Shown here in pieces: positions 15,855 to 24,662 of a stretch of 36,111 bases of DNA. The position numbers were made by a program, and so were the translations under genes. This DNA comes from Coriobacteriales bacterium (GTDB lineage: Bacteria > Actinomycetota > Coriobacteriia > Coriobacteriales > JAEZZM01): the NCBI GenBank assembly GCA_029983705.1, contig JASBYZ010000004.1, positions 1 to 36,111 on the forward strand, read 5' to 3'. Each line of letters opens with the position of its first letter. Position 1 is the stretch's first letter. The notes under the pieces were generated by a model. That model saw only the letters and a program-made list of their open reading frames with translations, did not search any database and was not told the origin of the DNA.

Positions 15855-17252
15855 ATGCCAGACTTTGGCTCTTCTCACAAACACAACACTAAAACGCAAC
15901 AGGCAAGACCACAGTCTGCAAATCATAGTACAAGCCATGGGCATGCACGCACGCATGCGAGTGGTCATCCTAGAGTTTCTCAGCCAAAAATTAATGCGTA
16001 CTCAGAATTTAAAAAAGAGCATAAGACAAACTATTCTCGAAGAACCTTTAGTAAGGCTGCGGTAGCGCTTCCTTTTGCGCTTTTGGCAGCAGGCGGTCTT
16101 GGTGGTGCATTTTGGTGGACACACAGGGCTGTGGCTGCAGAAATTGACGGAAAACAGCTTGAAGTTCCCAATGGTTCAAGCATTAAAGACTTAGTGAAGC
16201 AGGGTTTTGCTTCTCCAAAGTACGGAAACCTTGTTTCAGTAAGTGGAGATGTGCTTGAGGAAGGTAAGGGCAAGTGCTATACCGTAAGCATTAACGGTCA
16301 TGACTTAGGCGATAAATTTGATGACTATCGTCTGGTTGCCGGAGATAAAATTGCCTTTACAAACGGTGATGACGAGGAGGAGCCTCATCAGTCTGATAAG
16401 ACGCCTATCCCTTATAAGTGGGAGCGTGCAAAAGGCGCTGGCGCTGTTGGTTTTGTTTCCGAGTGGGGAAAGCCAGGCTACTCAGAAAAAGTTGTTGGTA
16501 ACATCACAGGACTTGCTATTGATAGAGGAGTAGTTCAAGAACCTGTTAATCGCGTGCTTACCTATATGAATGTAGAGCCAAAGGATGGAGAAAAGCTTGT
16601 AGCTCTCACCTTTGATGACGGCCCAAGCCACTACACTACCCAACTCCTTGACATCTTAGATCAAAAGAATGCAAAGGTAACCTTTTTTGATATCGGAGAA
16701 AACATTCAGCATAATCTAGAAATCTGCAAAGATGCTCTAGCAAAGGGACACCAAGTTGCAATGCACTCACTGCACCATCCTGACATGACTAAACTTTCAG
16801 ATGAGCGCATGATTGAAGAGATTGATACCACCAAGCAAATGCTTGCCTCAGGTGATATTAAAACTAATTGTCTTAGAGCTCCATATGGTGCATTTAGCAA
16901 ACATAACTGGGAGGTTTTATCAGGGCGCATCACCTCATTAATTGGGTGGAACCTTGATACCTTAGATTGGAAAAAGCCAGGATCAGATAAGATTGTTGAA
17001 AAAGCATGTTCTAACATGCATCCAGGAGCAATAATCCTATGCCATGCTGGTGGAGGAACTCGAGAGCAAACAGTTGAGGCAGTTCCTCAAATTATTGATA
17101 AGTGGCAAGCCGCAGGTTATAAATTTGTAACTGTACATCAATTGCTTGCCTCAGATGAGCGCTTTCCTAAACACGTTATTGAAGACTCTTTTGATGACCT
17201 TCCACAAGATCAGGAAGAGCCAGAGGGCTTTAGCGCTCAAGCTAAAAAATAG
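15855..17252 (+). CDS. Membrane-anchored polysaccharide deacetylase (NodB, CE4 family)
   Basis: A 465-residue protein. The NodB domain (about residues 248-430) has all CE4 motifs: TFDDGPS (252-258) with the catalytic Asp and metal Asp, HSLHHPD (304-310) with both metal His, RAPYG (341-345), DTLDW (368-372) and ILCHAGGG (394-401) with the catalytic His. The predicted role is deacetylating cell-wall or surface GlcNAc polymers. Upstream, SRRTFSK (61-67) before a hydrophobic stretch (68-88) looks like a Tat signal or signal-anchor. Residues 96-172 form a beta-rich region resembling a ubiquitin-like fold. The cytosolic N-terminus is rich in His (HKH, HSTSHGHARTHASGH). It starts immediately after the PRC-barrel gene and overlaps the opposing folate gene by 11 bases at the 3' end. 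Confidence 0.9.
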   Translation: MPDFGSSHKHNTKTQQARPQSANHSTSHGHARTHASGHPRVSQPKINAYSEFKKEHKTNYSRRTFSKAAVALPFALLAAGGLGGAFWWTHRAVAAEIDGKQLEVPNGSSIKDLVKQGFASPKYGNLVSVSGDVLEEGKGKCYTVSINGHDLGDKFDDYRLVAGDKIAFTNGDDEEEPHQSDKTPIPYKWERAKGAGAVGFVSEWGKPGYSEKVVGNITGLAIDRGVVQEPVNRVLTYMNVEPKDGEKLVALTFDDGPSHYTTQLLDILDQKNAKVTFFDIGENIQHNLEICKDALAKGHQVAMHSLHHPDMTKLSDERMIEEIDTTKQMLASGDIKTNCLRAPYGAFSKHNWEVLSGRITSLIGWNLDTLDWKKPGSDKIVEKACSNMHPGAIILCHAGGGTREQTVEAVPQIIDKWQAAGYKFVTVHQLLASDERFPKHVIEDSFDDLPQDQEEPEGFSAQAKK

Positions 17253-17871
17253 GTTTAATAATCTCTGAAGGAGTAACTATATAATCCACAGGTCTATCAT
17301 GTGCTCCTTTAGGGATACCTTCAAGTATTTGCTCATCAAATGCAAGGGCTATTTTAGGCGTCTCTAAAAGTTCATCCGCATGCTCACTTATATAGCTATC
17401 ATAAAATCCGCCTCCATAGCCAAGGCGCAGACCTTGCTTGTCAAAACCAAGACCAGGAAGTACTAAAGCAGAAATTTCTGAGGCATGTATCTGTCTAAAA
17501 CCTTCAGGGATGGATGCTTTCGCAGCAGGCTTTGCAAGAAAATCAGGCTGCTGGTCTTTAGGTGCTAAAAGCACCTTGGGTCTTACTTCCAAAAACTCCA
17601 TTTGTCGCGGCCCTAAAACGATAGGTACAGAAAAAGCGTAGTTGTGTGCATACTCTAAAAGGTAGTCAAGTTTCACCTCATATTTCATTGCCTGGTAAAT
17701 TGCGAGATGATTTTGAGAGCTGCCTATTTCAAGCTTTTCTAGGAGTTGTATAAGATGCTTACAAATGAGCTCTGAGCTCATCTTTCGTGCCTCAAGGCTT
17801 AAAGCTTTTCTTCGCTCTTTGAGTACCTGTCTGAGTTCACTTTTTGTATCTTTTAATTCTTGACTGTCCAT
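17242..17871 (-). CDS. 5-formyltetrahydrofolate cyclo-ligase
   Basis: A 209-residue enzyme that converts 5-formyl-THF to 5,10-methenyl-THF with ATP. The family signature LRLGYGGGFYD (148-158) is intact, as are the N-terminal KSELRQVLKERR (10-21), YQAMKYEVKL (59-68, including the Glu of the folate site) and the C-terminal HDRPVDYIVTPSE. The start ATG at 17871 is five bases after the NRAMP gene's stop, so it is the third gene of the MgtE-NRAMP transcript. The end overlaps the convergent deacetylase by 11 bases and no terminator is visible. Why folate salvage is tied to metal transport here is not apparent; simple read-through is enough to explain it. Confidence 0.92.
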   Translation of the reverse strand: MDSQELKDTKSELRQVLKERRKALSLEARKMSSELICKHLIQLLEKLEIGSSQNHLAIYQAMKYEVKLDYLLEYAHNYAFSVPIVLGPRQMEFLEVRPKVLLAPKDQQPDFLAKPAAKASIPEGFRQIHASEISALVLPGLGFDKQGLRLGYGGGFYDSYISEHADELLETPKIALAFDEQILEGIPKGAHDRPVDYIVTPSEIIKPIF

Positions 17872-17876
17872 AAATT

Positions 17877-19157
17877 TTAACCGATGTTTAAAAACTCAAG
17901 TACAAACATGGCAATAGTTAATATGGTCACGATGATAATAGTGAGCCAGGTTAAGACATTCCACACTCTGCCGTTAGTAAACTTTCCCATAATCCTTTTA
18001 TCATTAATGATAAATATCAAGAAGAATAAAAGAACCGGAAGTAAGACACCGGCAATAACCTGAGCAGTTACCATCATTTGGAAGAGATTGATGTTAGGGG
18101 TAAGCACCACTACAACACCAGAAATAATTACTATGGTAGAAATTGTTTTATAAGTTGGCGCTTCTTCCCAGGTTCTATTTTCGCCACGCTCCCAGCCAAA
18201 TGCCTCACATACTGCACTCGAGGTAACTCCAGGAAGTACACAGGCAGCAAGAAATGATGCAGCAACTAAACCTGCAGCGAAGAGTTTTTCTGCAAAAGGA
18301 CCTGCAATAGGGGCCAGTGCGCGGGCAGCGTCTGCCGCCTCGGCAATTACGATACCTTGTGGATGAAGTATGGTACCTGTGGTAATAATGATAAACCATG
18401 CGATTAAACAACCTAGCACCGAGCCGGTTACTGCATCAATGCGCTGATAGGGGAGGCTTTCTACGCCAGCGCCCTTATCGACCACATTGTTTTGAGCAAG
18501 AAAAATCATCCAGGGAGCAATAGTTGCACCAATTGCTGCAATGGTTAAGGAAATAAAACTAGCACTAGGAACTACCTGAGGTATAAAGGTTGATTTTGCT
18601 ACCTGTCCCCAGTCTGGTCCTGCCAAAAACGCTGCAATAACATAGGTAATAAAAACCGATGAGACAGCGAGTAGTATTTTTTCAACGCGTCTGTATGAGC
18701 CTGACATAATAAGGAGCCAGACCGCTATTCCCGCAAAAGGCAGTGAGATGTATTTTGGTACACCAAAAAGCTCCATACCAGATGCAATACCAGCAAAGTT
18801 AGAAAAGTTGATTGCCACGTTTGAAATTACTAAGGCAAGCATTGCAAAGGCTGTGAGGCGCACGCCAAATTTTTCACGAATTAAGGATGCAAAACCCTTA
18901 CCGGTAACCACTCCCATTCTGCAGGCAGATTCTTGGGCCACAATTAAGAGAAAAGTCATTACCAAGATCATCCAGAGGGTTTTATATCCAAAGAGGGCAC
19001 CTGCTGATGAATAGGTTGAAATTCCTCCGGCATCATTTCCTGCCATAGCAGTTAAGATACCTGGACCCATAGCTCCAAGAACTAAAAGCCACTTAGGCTT
19101 ATTGCTTGAAGCATTTTGGTTTTGGTTCTGATCTATTGTCTCAGTGGTCTGTGCCAT
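17877..19157 (-). CDS. NRAMP-related divalent metal transporter, probably Mg2+-type (NRMT-like)
   Basis: A 426-residue protein with 11 or so membrane helices of the SLC11/NRAMP fold. In helix 1, canonical transporters have DPGN; this protein has AGNDAGGIST (residues 39-48). In helix 6, the canonical MPH metal site is replaced by GATIAPWMIF (210-219), so the metal-binding Met is missing. That pattern corresponds to NRAMP-related magnesium transporters (NRMT), the characterised example being from Eggerthella lenta in the same class. Its direct neighbour, seven bases upstream in the operon, is an MgtE-like protein, which supports Mg2+ over Mn2+ or Fe2+. Calling it MntH would be misleading. The metal assignment is inferred from motif and context. 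Confidence 0.85.
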   Translation of the reverse strand: MAQTTETIDQNQNQNASSNKPKWLLVLGAMGPGILTAMAGNDAGGISTYSSAGALFGYKTLWMILVMTFLLIVAQESACRMGVVTGKGFASLIREKFGVRLTAFAMLALVISNVAINFSNFAGIASGMELFGVPKYISLPFAGIAVWLLIMSGSYRRVEKILLAVSSVFITYVIAAFLAGPDWGQVAKSTFIPQVVPSASFISLTIAAIGATIAPWMIFLAQNNVVDKGAGVESLPYQRIDAVTGSVLGCLIAWFIIITTGTILHPQGIVIAEAADAARALAPIAGPFAEKLFAAGLVAASFLAACVLPGVTSSAVCEAFGWERGENRTWEEAPTYKTISTIVIISGVVVVLTPNINLFQMMVTAQVIAGVLLPVLLFFLIFIINDKRIMGKFTNGRVWNVLTWLTIIIVTILTIAMFVLEFLNIG

Positions 19158-19164
19158 AACTTAT

Positions 19165-20985
19165 CTATCCTACTAATCCAAAGAAGTGGGTGAGTGCATA
19201 CGCGAGTCCAAAGTAAATTACGCTTGCCATAAGCATGGACACAACAGATGTGAGGTAGGTACCTGGGTCTTTACCCTTATCTGTTCTTGCCTTCATGAGG
19301 TACATATAAATACCAGAAGCAAATATTGTGAGGGCGATGGTTATACCGCCCGCAACAGCAATTAGTTTAAAGTTATGACTGAGTAGTGGATCATTGAAGA
19401 GTGAAATTGCCACAAAGGCTAAAAGCCCTAAGAAGCCTCCTACAGAAAGACCAATTAAGAGGTTTTGAACAGTTAGGCTTAAAGGTGATGGAGCGTCCTC
19501 ATCGTTACCTGCATATTCAATTGCATAGTTTGATGCATAAGAGGTCATATCGTCTGCGATGATAAGAACTATTGGAAGTGCAGCTAAGAGGAATGCGTAG
19601 TCTGCAATTGCACCAGTTCCAAAGGCGATAACACCCAAGATAAGCCAGATAAAAAACCAAAGTTGACGGCGGACAAACCACATGATGTTTGAAATAAGCT
19701 TATCGCCCTCAACTGCACGGTTATCACCTGCAAGTTGCAAGTCTTCTTCGTGCTCCTCTTGTAATACGTCTAGGGCGTCGTCAACGGTAACGATACCTAA
19801 GAGTCTATAGTTTTCATCAACTACTGGAAGTGCTAAGAGGTCATATTTCATGATGCTGATAGCAACTTCTTCCTGGTCTTCTTCAGGATTTGCAGTAATT
19901 AAATCGGTGTATGCTAAGTCTTTTAAGAGCTCGTCTGGCTGGGCTAACACCAAGGTTCTAAGCGAGAGCACACCGCTTAATATACCGTCTCTATCCAAGG
20001 TATATACGTAGTGAAAACTTGGATGCTCTTCATCGAGAGCACGTATGTAGTCAACGGTATCTGAAACGGTAGACTCTTCATCTAAAGCTACAAATTCGCT
20101 GGTCATGATACCGCCAGCGGTCTCATCCTTAAAGCCTAAAAGCTTTCTAATAGACTTTTGCTCGTGAACACCCATGAGGTGTAAGAGTTTTTCTGCCTTG
20201 TCATAGCTGAGCTCGTTTAAGAGGTCTGCTGCGTCGTCTGGATCCATGCCTGCAATCATTGAAGATGCAAAGCTCTCGTCCATGTCATCAATAACATCAG
20301 CTTGATACTCATCTTCGAGCTCTGACATGGTAGCAGAAGCAACTTCAGCGTCTAAGCTTGCAAACACATTTGCTCGCAGGCGTGGGTCGAGTTGCTCAAT
20401 AATATCTGCTACGTCTGCAGGATGGAGTTCATCAAGTCTTTTGTGGGTGATAGAAAGCTTTACTTGAGAGAGGTCTCTATCAAGTAAGTCCATGTAATTC
20501 CAGGCAATTAAGCGCTCATCAAGCTTTTTGCCAAAGAGAGAAGAGACCTTTAGCGCAAACTTTTCAAGCGGTGGCCAAAGCTGGCGCAAAATGCCTCTGA
20601 TACCAGTTTCTGCTCCAAGGAGTCTCAGCTGGTCTTTTCCTGATTGTGAGAGCTTAAGGTCGTTTACGCGCACAACCTTAAGACCTTGCGTATCAACAAT
20701 TTGCTTATCAAGAAGGTCGCGTGCAAGTAAGAGCTCAGAAGGTTGCAGATAAGAAAATCTGATATCCTCTGCAGCAACCTGCAGGTAAACACCCTTATCA
20801 GTGATATTGTCAACGTATTTGCGCCATGAAATCATAAATGGCGTACGAGAAGGTCCTCTAAAGGCAAGTGAGGTTACACGAGGAAAAATTTCTCCGGTAG
20901 CGATGCCAATATCGTTTACTTCTCCAATTTTTTCGCCAGTGGCGTCATAAACTGGTAAACCAATCATTTCTGAGAGGTAATTCAT
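19165..20985 (-). CDS. PRC-barrel/MgtE-like protein with CBS pair and divergent membrane domain
   Basis: A 606-residue protein with four parts. Residues 1-90 are a PRC barrel (MIGLPVYDATGEKIGEVNDI). Residues about 180-305 are an MgtE N-type superhelix with HPADVADIIEQLDP and DPDDAADLLNEL. Residues about 310-435 are a CBS pair starting at GGIMTSEFVALDE. The C-terminus has about five membrane helices (from about 455). MgtE channels have a GGNAGTQ motif early in the membrane domain; here that position reads IADDMTSYASNYAIEYAG, so the pore is diverged. AGGAGG sits close before the ATG. It leads the three-gene operon with the NRAMP-like and folate genes. It may be a Mg2+ channel or a Mg2+-sensing partner of the NRAMP-like transporter. 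Confidence 0.85.
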   Translation of the reverse strand: MNYLSEMIGLPVYDATGEKIGEVNDIGIATGEIFPRVTSLAFRGPSRTPFMISWRKYVDNITDKGVYLQVAAEDIRFSYLQPSELLLARDLLDKQIVDTQGLKVVRVNDLKLSQSGKDQLRLLGAETGIRGILRQLWPPLEKFALKVSSLFGKKLDERLIAWNYMDLLDRDLSQVKLSITHKRLDELHPADVADIIEQLDPRLRANVFASLDAEVASATMSELEDEYQADVIDDMDESFASSMIAGMDPDDAADLLNELSYDKAEKLLHLMGVHEQKSIRKLLGFKDETAGGIMTSEFVALDEESTVSDTVDYIRALDEEHPSFHYVYTLDRDGILSGVLSLRTLVLAQPDELLKDLAYTDLITANPEEDQEEVAISIMKYDLLALPVVDENYRLLGIVTVDDALDVLQEEHEEDLQLAGDNRAVEGDKLISNIMWFVRRQLWFFIWLILGVIAFGTGAIADYAFLLAALPIVLIIADDMTSYASNYAIEYAGNDEDAPSPLSLTVQNLLIGLSVGGFLGLLAFVAISLFNDPLLSHNFKLIAVAGGITIALTIFASGIYMYLMKARTDKGKDPGTYLTSVVSMLMASVIYFGLAYALTHFFGLVG

Positions 20986-21024
20986 GGCATCCTCCTAATT
21001 GAATGAATTAAATTTGTACTGCAT

Positions 21025-22020
21025 CTATTTTACAGTTATTGTGCAAGCTTCTGAGGCGGGATAGGTACCATTAGTATAATTTACCTCTACATTTCCCGAT
21101 TGTGAGTATAACGCAGTTACTGCTTGATTAGTAACATTTCCAGGAAAATTTGTTTCAGTGGAGGATATATGTAGAAAATCTTCTTCTCGGGGCCGCTCTT
21201 TGCTTACCTTAACTACTTCACTTTCAGGTGTTTCATTGGATACGTAGTGAATTGAGGTTCGTGCACTCAGCAAGTTTTTAGGAGAACCAATATTTGTTGC
21301 AGAGATTGAGCCGCCCGCATTGCTGATGCTTATAAAGTTATCAGAAGAAAGTGTTGCAAGAGACATTTGAGATGCAGATCCATGCACCAGTATTCCTTCT
21401 CGAGCACTCAGGCCTGAGAGTTCAGTTTTTAAAATATCTTGTGCAATGAAAGATCTCACGCTAGAGTCACTTACCTTAAGAAGGCCTGTGCGTTTGAGCG
21501 TAACATCCCCACTAAAAAGGACTTTTTTAAATGAAACGGTGCCTGGTCCTGTGACATCTAATTTTGCCTTCCAACCATTGGGAAGCGATACCGCAATATC
21601 TCCAGCTACTTTTGGATTAATTTGCAAAATAGAATTAGACACTGAGATAAGTGCATCACGATTTGTTTGTTTGCCTAAGATTGCGATACCATTGTAGCCT
21701 TTGGGGGATTCAAAAAAGCTTATATGTGTGTCTTGTGCTGCGTTGATATGAATGCCTTCAAGCTTATCGGTAGAAAGTGCATCTACAACGTGTTGGTGAG
21801 AGGGCTTTGCCTTAAGTATGCTTTTGTACTGCTCATCACTGAGGCCAGTGGCTTCTTGCGCAAGCTTTGCCTTAACTTGAGAGGTTTGCTCGAGGGAGGC
21901 TTGTGGGTCTAGTTGGATGTGGCTTTCTGCATCTTTTTTGGCAGTAAAAAGAGCACATGAAGATAATAGAATGCTCATGCAGGTAATCAATATTACTTGT
22001 GTTGTTCTCTTTAGCGTCAA
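21025..22020 (-). CDS. Lipoprotein with predicted beta-strand-rich (adhesin-like) domain
   Basis: A 331-residue predicted lipoprotein. The signal peptide has KR at residues 4-5, a hydrophobic core and a lipobox LLSSC with Cys22. After a helical segment (about 30-85), the rest consists of short beta strands with Ser, Asn and Gly turns, such as VSNSILQINPKVAGDIAVSL and FSGDVTLKRTGLLKVSDSSV, resembling the beta-helix of putative-adhesin DUF4097-type proteins. The start is TTG at 22020 with AGGTGGG just before it; no upstream ATG gives a usable signal peptide. It is preceded by the terminator of the PadR operon, so it is transcribed from its own promoter. Family and role are unrecognised; similarity in style to the next upstream protein suggests relatedness. 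Confidence 0.7.
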   Translation of the reverse strand: MTLKRTTQVILITCMSILLSSCALFTAKKDAESHIQLDPQASLEQTSQVKAKLAQEATGLSDEQYKSILKAKPSHQHVVDALSTDKLEGIHINAAQDTHISFFESPKGYNGIAILGKQTNRDALISVSNSILQINPKVAGDIAVSLPNGWKAKLDVTGPGTVSFKKVLFSGDVTLKRTGLLKVSDSSVRSFIAQDILKTELSGLSAREGILVHGSASQMSLATLSSDNFISISNAGGSISATNIGSPKNLLSARTSIHYVSNETPESEVVKVSKERPREEDFLHISSTETNFPGNVTNQAVTALYSQSGNVEVNYTNGTYPASEACTITVK

Positions 22021-22087
22021 TGCCCACCTGTTTTCATCTTATGTTATTTCAGAGGTACTTAAACAGTATCCCCAATTATGGTGCTTA

Positions 22088-22119
22088 TAAAAAAGACCCA
22101 CAGTATAAAACTGTGGGTC
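22088..22119 (-). terminator. Intrinsic terminator of the PadR-DUF1700-DUF4097 operon
   Basis: On the minus strand a perfect nine-base-pair stem GACCCACAG/CTGTGGGTC with a seven-base loop is followed by a T-run (the A-run at 22088-22094 on the plus strand). Confidence 0.92.
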
Positions 22120-22148
22120 ATCACGAATGAAACTGTAAGCATATAAAA

Positions 22149-23660
22149 TTATTCTGTAGGAGCCTCTTTAAATTTATCGATACCTAAAATATCTGAAAGG
22201 TCGTTGAGTAATTTAAAGTTAAGCGGGCTTACATAGTTAACTTTATTTCTAAATTCTTGTTTACCCTGCTGCTCAATACCAGATTTTATGGTATTAGCAG
22301 CTAGATAAGGGGTTTTATAACCAAGCACCTTATTGTCACCCTCAAAACCAACTTGAACCATACCGCTGCGTGAGGTAATGCTTACCTTAGGAGCACCTTC
22401 TATGTCTTGGGTATATCTGTACTCAAGTTTTTTGTAATCTTCTGGCGTTAGATTCTCGGTGTCAAAATAATCTGACTTTGTATTAAAGTGTGGGCTGCTG
22501 GTATAAATATCTGAAAGAGGTACAGCATAGCATGCCATTGATTCCATTTCTTGTCTATCAAAAATGGCGTAAGCATTGTTATTGAGAATACTGCTATCTA
22601 CTATTGATATAAACTTATCCTTACTTAAGCCAGGTCTATCAGCGTAGTTGTAATATGTGTCATCACCAATGCTGTAGAGGGCATTTTGATCAACATAGTA
22701 ATCGGCATAAAATCCGCCCTGTAAGTCAAGACTATAATCACTAGAGTTACCAGGTAGAAGACCGTAAATATAGTTGTTTGTTTTGAGGTTTAACTCAGGA
22801 GTCTTTACATTGTTGATAGTAAAGTTTCCTCCACCCTCTGCACTAATAGAGGGTGCTTCAACATCGTTAAGCCACAAGGAATAAGAATCTTGAAGGTCTT
22901 TAACCTCGAGAGATCCACCAATACGAGCATGCTCTAAGCAGATATTTTGTGACTTAATGTTAAGGTCTCCACCAAGCGTTAAGTTTTCAAAATTAGCACG
23001 TATGAGTTGGGTGTTTTTAGGTGTTACCAAAGAACCTTTAGATTCAAAGTTCTGGGCATAAATATAGTCACCCGGCAGCTCAATAGTTCCTGCCCAATCT
23101 TTAGGAACGCGCACTACAATGCTTGAGTCCTCTCCTATATTTTCGGTACCCTGAGCAAATAACATATAGAGATTACTTGATTGCAAATCAAATTTCTTAG
23201 AAGAAAGCTTTTTAATTCCTAGTTGCAAAATATCTTTCTCCACATGATTAGTGCCAGTGCTTCCCATAGAATTCATGTATTCAAACTCAATTTTTCCGTT
23301 TTCAGAGTTTTCTAAATGAACTTCATAATTGTAGGTAACACCAAATCGTGAATAGGTATCTGAATTATTAAATAGGTCGTTATCAATTTTAATGGTAGAT
23401 ATATTTGACGCATCAAATTGTTCAACTTGGCGCGTTGGTTCTTTATATCCTGTTTGCTTGGCAAGCTCCATAGGCCCTCCTACAACAAACATAGGAGTTG
23501 CTCCCAATAAAAGTCCTGCAAGGCAAAGGCCTACTCCTGTAATAGCAAGTCCTGCGATAATTGGTTTTTTCTTTTTTGGACTTGAAGGAGGTATAGGCAT
23601 TGAATTATATTGCTGCGTTTGTGCACCTTCTGGTGGCACTGGTCTATTGTTAGTATCCAT
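22149..23660 (-). CDS. Membrane-anchored DUF4097-like beta-strand repeat protein
   Basis: A 503-residue protein with a Pro/Gln-rich cytosolic N-terminus (residues 1-33), a KKKK stop and one membrane helix (about 35-60). The extracellular part reads as repeated beta strands (for example GSLEVKDLQDSYSLWLNDV, GGNFTINNVKTPELNLKTNN), which fits the DUF4097 parallel beta-helix expected third in PadR-DUF1700-DUF4097 operons. It carries an additional C-terminal region (about 360-503) containing SRSGMVQVGFEGDNKVLGYK. The start overlaps the preceding DUF1700 stop by one base (TAATG), so translation is coupled. A strong terminator follows. The function of this conserved operon type is unknown, but such proteins are often induced by envelope stress. 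Confidence 0.75.
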   Translation of the reverse strand: MDTNNRPVPPEGAQTQQYNSMPIPPSSPKKKKPIIAGLAITGVGLCLAGLLLGATPMFVVGGPMELAKQTGYKEPTRQVEQFDASNISTIKIDNDLFNNSDTYSRFGVTYNYEVHLENSENGKIEFEYMNSMGSTGTNHVEKDILQLGIKKLSSKKFDLQSSNLYMLFAQGTENIGEDSSIVVRVPKDWAGTIELPGDYIYAQNFESKGSLVTPKNTQLIRANFENLTLGGDLNIKSQNICLEHARIGGSLEVKDLQDSYSLWLNDVEAPSISAEGGGNFTINNVKTPELNLKTNNYIYGLLPGNSSDYSLDLQGGFYADYYVDQNALYSIGDDTYYNYADRPGLSKDKFISIVDSSILNNNAYAIFDRQEMESMACYAVPLSDIYTSSPHFNTKSDYFDTENLTPEDYKKLEYRYTQDIEGAPKVSITSRSGMVQVGFEGDNKVLGYKTPYLAANTIKSGIEQQGKQEFRNKVNYVSPLNFKLLNDLSDILGIDKFKEAPTE

Positions 23661-24325
23661 TAGCGCTCACCCCAATTATTAATCTGTACTTTTTTATAGC
23701 TAATATTTTGGCTGCGCTTTTTGTCGCGCCTTCTCTCAAAATAGTGAGCAATTGATATAACAATTCCTTTAGTTGCCCAGACGGTAAACTTTGCAAGAAA
23801 GTATGAGATGAGGAAGGCAAAAATTGCGAGTCCAAAAAGTCCGAGCGCAAGACCAATATGTGAGATTGCTGCAAGTGGGGAGCTCATAAACAGAGGTGCT
23901 GCAATTACAAGAGCAGCTACTCCACCAATAACTAAAGCAAGGCTAATTGCTAGAGCTCCTAATATTATTGCGAGTAAGCTTAAGTAGATGCCCACAATAC
24001 AAGAAAATACAAAAAGCAGTATTGGAATCCAAATCCAGCATGTTAATACAAGCACAATAATAAGTAGCGCGATGCTGCCGGTCTTTGGTGTAGGATTTTC
24101 TTCTGCTACATAAAATTCTAAGTTTTGTTCGTCACGAAGTGAGAGCAGGTTATCGGCAATATCTCGTGGATGTTCAAGACTTGCTACCGCCTCTTCCTCG
24201 CTCATTCCATCATCTATGCGGTCTGCAATTTGTTCTGAGTAAAAATCTATAGTGCTTTGCTGTTCTGAATAGGGAAGCGCCTGTAGATAATTAGCAAGCT
24301 GTTGTAAAAATTCATCCTTACGCAT
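23660..24325 (-). CDS. DUF1700 domain-containing membrane protein
   Basis: A 221-residue protein. The N-terminal DUF1700 region (residues 1-62) has MRKDEFLQQLANYLQALP, IDFYSEQIADRIDDGMSEEEAV and LEHPRDIADNLL, characteristic of the family. Four or so membrane helices follow (about 85-205). The start is ATG at 24325 rather than the upstream TTG-initiated extension, because GGGAGG lies six bases before it and the family begins with this motif. It overlaps the padR gene by eight bases and the DUF4097-like gene by one base, so all three are translationally coupled. Homologues commonly accompany PadR regulators and may modulate a membrane signal. Confidence 0.88.
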   Translation of the reverse strand: MRKDEFLQQLANYLQALPYSEQQSTIDFYSEQIADRIDDGMSEEEAVASLEHPRDIADNLLSLRDEQNLEFYVAEENPTPKTGSIALLIIVLVLTCWIWIPILLFVFSCIVGIYLSLLAIILGALAISLALVIGGVAALVIAAPLFMSSPLAAISHIGLALGLFGLAIFAFLISYFLAKFTVWATKGIVISIAHYFERRRDKKRSQNISYKKVQINNWGER

Positions 24326-24632
24326 GACGACCCTCCCGTATAAATTCAAAAATTTTCTGCACTTCTGGCCAACTTTCTAGAAATTCATCTATTTTGTCGA
24401 GTCCACTTTTTTGGATTTTGTAGTACTTTCTGAGCCTGCCGTTATGTTCAACAGAATAGGTAGAAATATTACCGGCAGCTTCAAGCCGCTTGAGAATTGG
24501 ATATAGTGTTGATTCTGACGTCTCTATATATTCAGAGACATCTTTAACAATTTGATAGCCATATGAATCATGGCGAGCAATTGCTGCAAGCACACACACC
24601 TCTATAACGCCTTTTTTAAGTTGCGTATCCAT
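24318..24632 (-). CDS. PadR-family transcriptional regulator
   Basis: A 104-residue winged helix-turn-helix regulator of the short PadR-s2 type. It has LKKGVIEVCVLAAIARHDSY at the N-terminus, then YGYQIVKDV, the recognition region SESTLYPILKRLEAAG, and the wing with GRLRKYYKI. A near-perfect Shine-Dalgarno (AAAGGAGGT) precedes the ATG at 24632. Its promoter overlaps a set of inverted repeats at 24670-24704, so it is probably autorepressed, and probably controls the opposing small gene as well. The typical ligand for such regulators is a phenolic acid, antimicrobial or envelope signal; none can be named here. Confidence 0.93.
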   Translation of the reverse strand: MDTQLKKGVIEVCVLAAIARHDSYGYQIVKDVSEYIETSESTLYPILKRLEAAGNISTYSVEHNGRLRKYYKIQKSGLDKIDEFLESWPEVQKIFEFIREGRHA

Positions 24633-24662
24633 GGACCTCCTTTCGACATATTGATAACTTGC

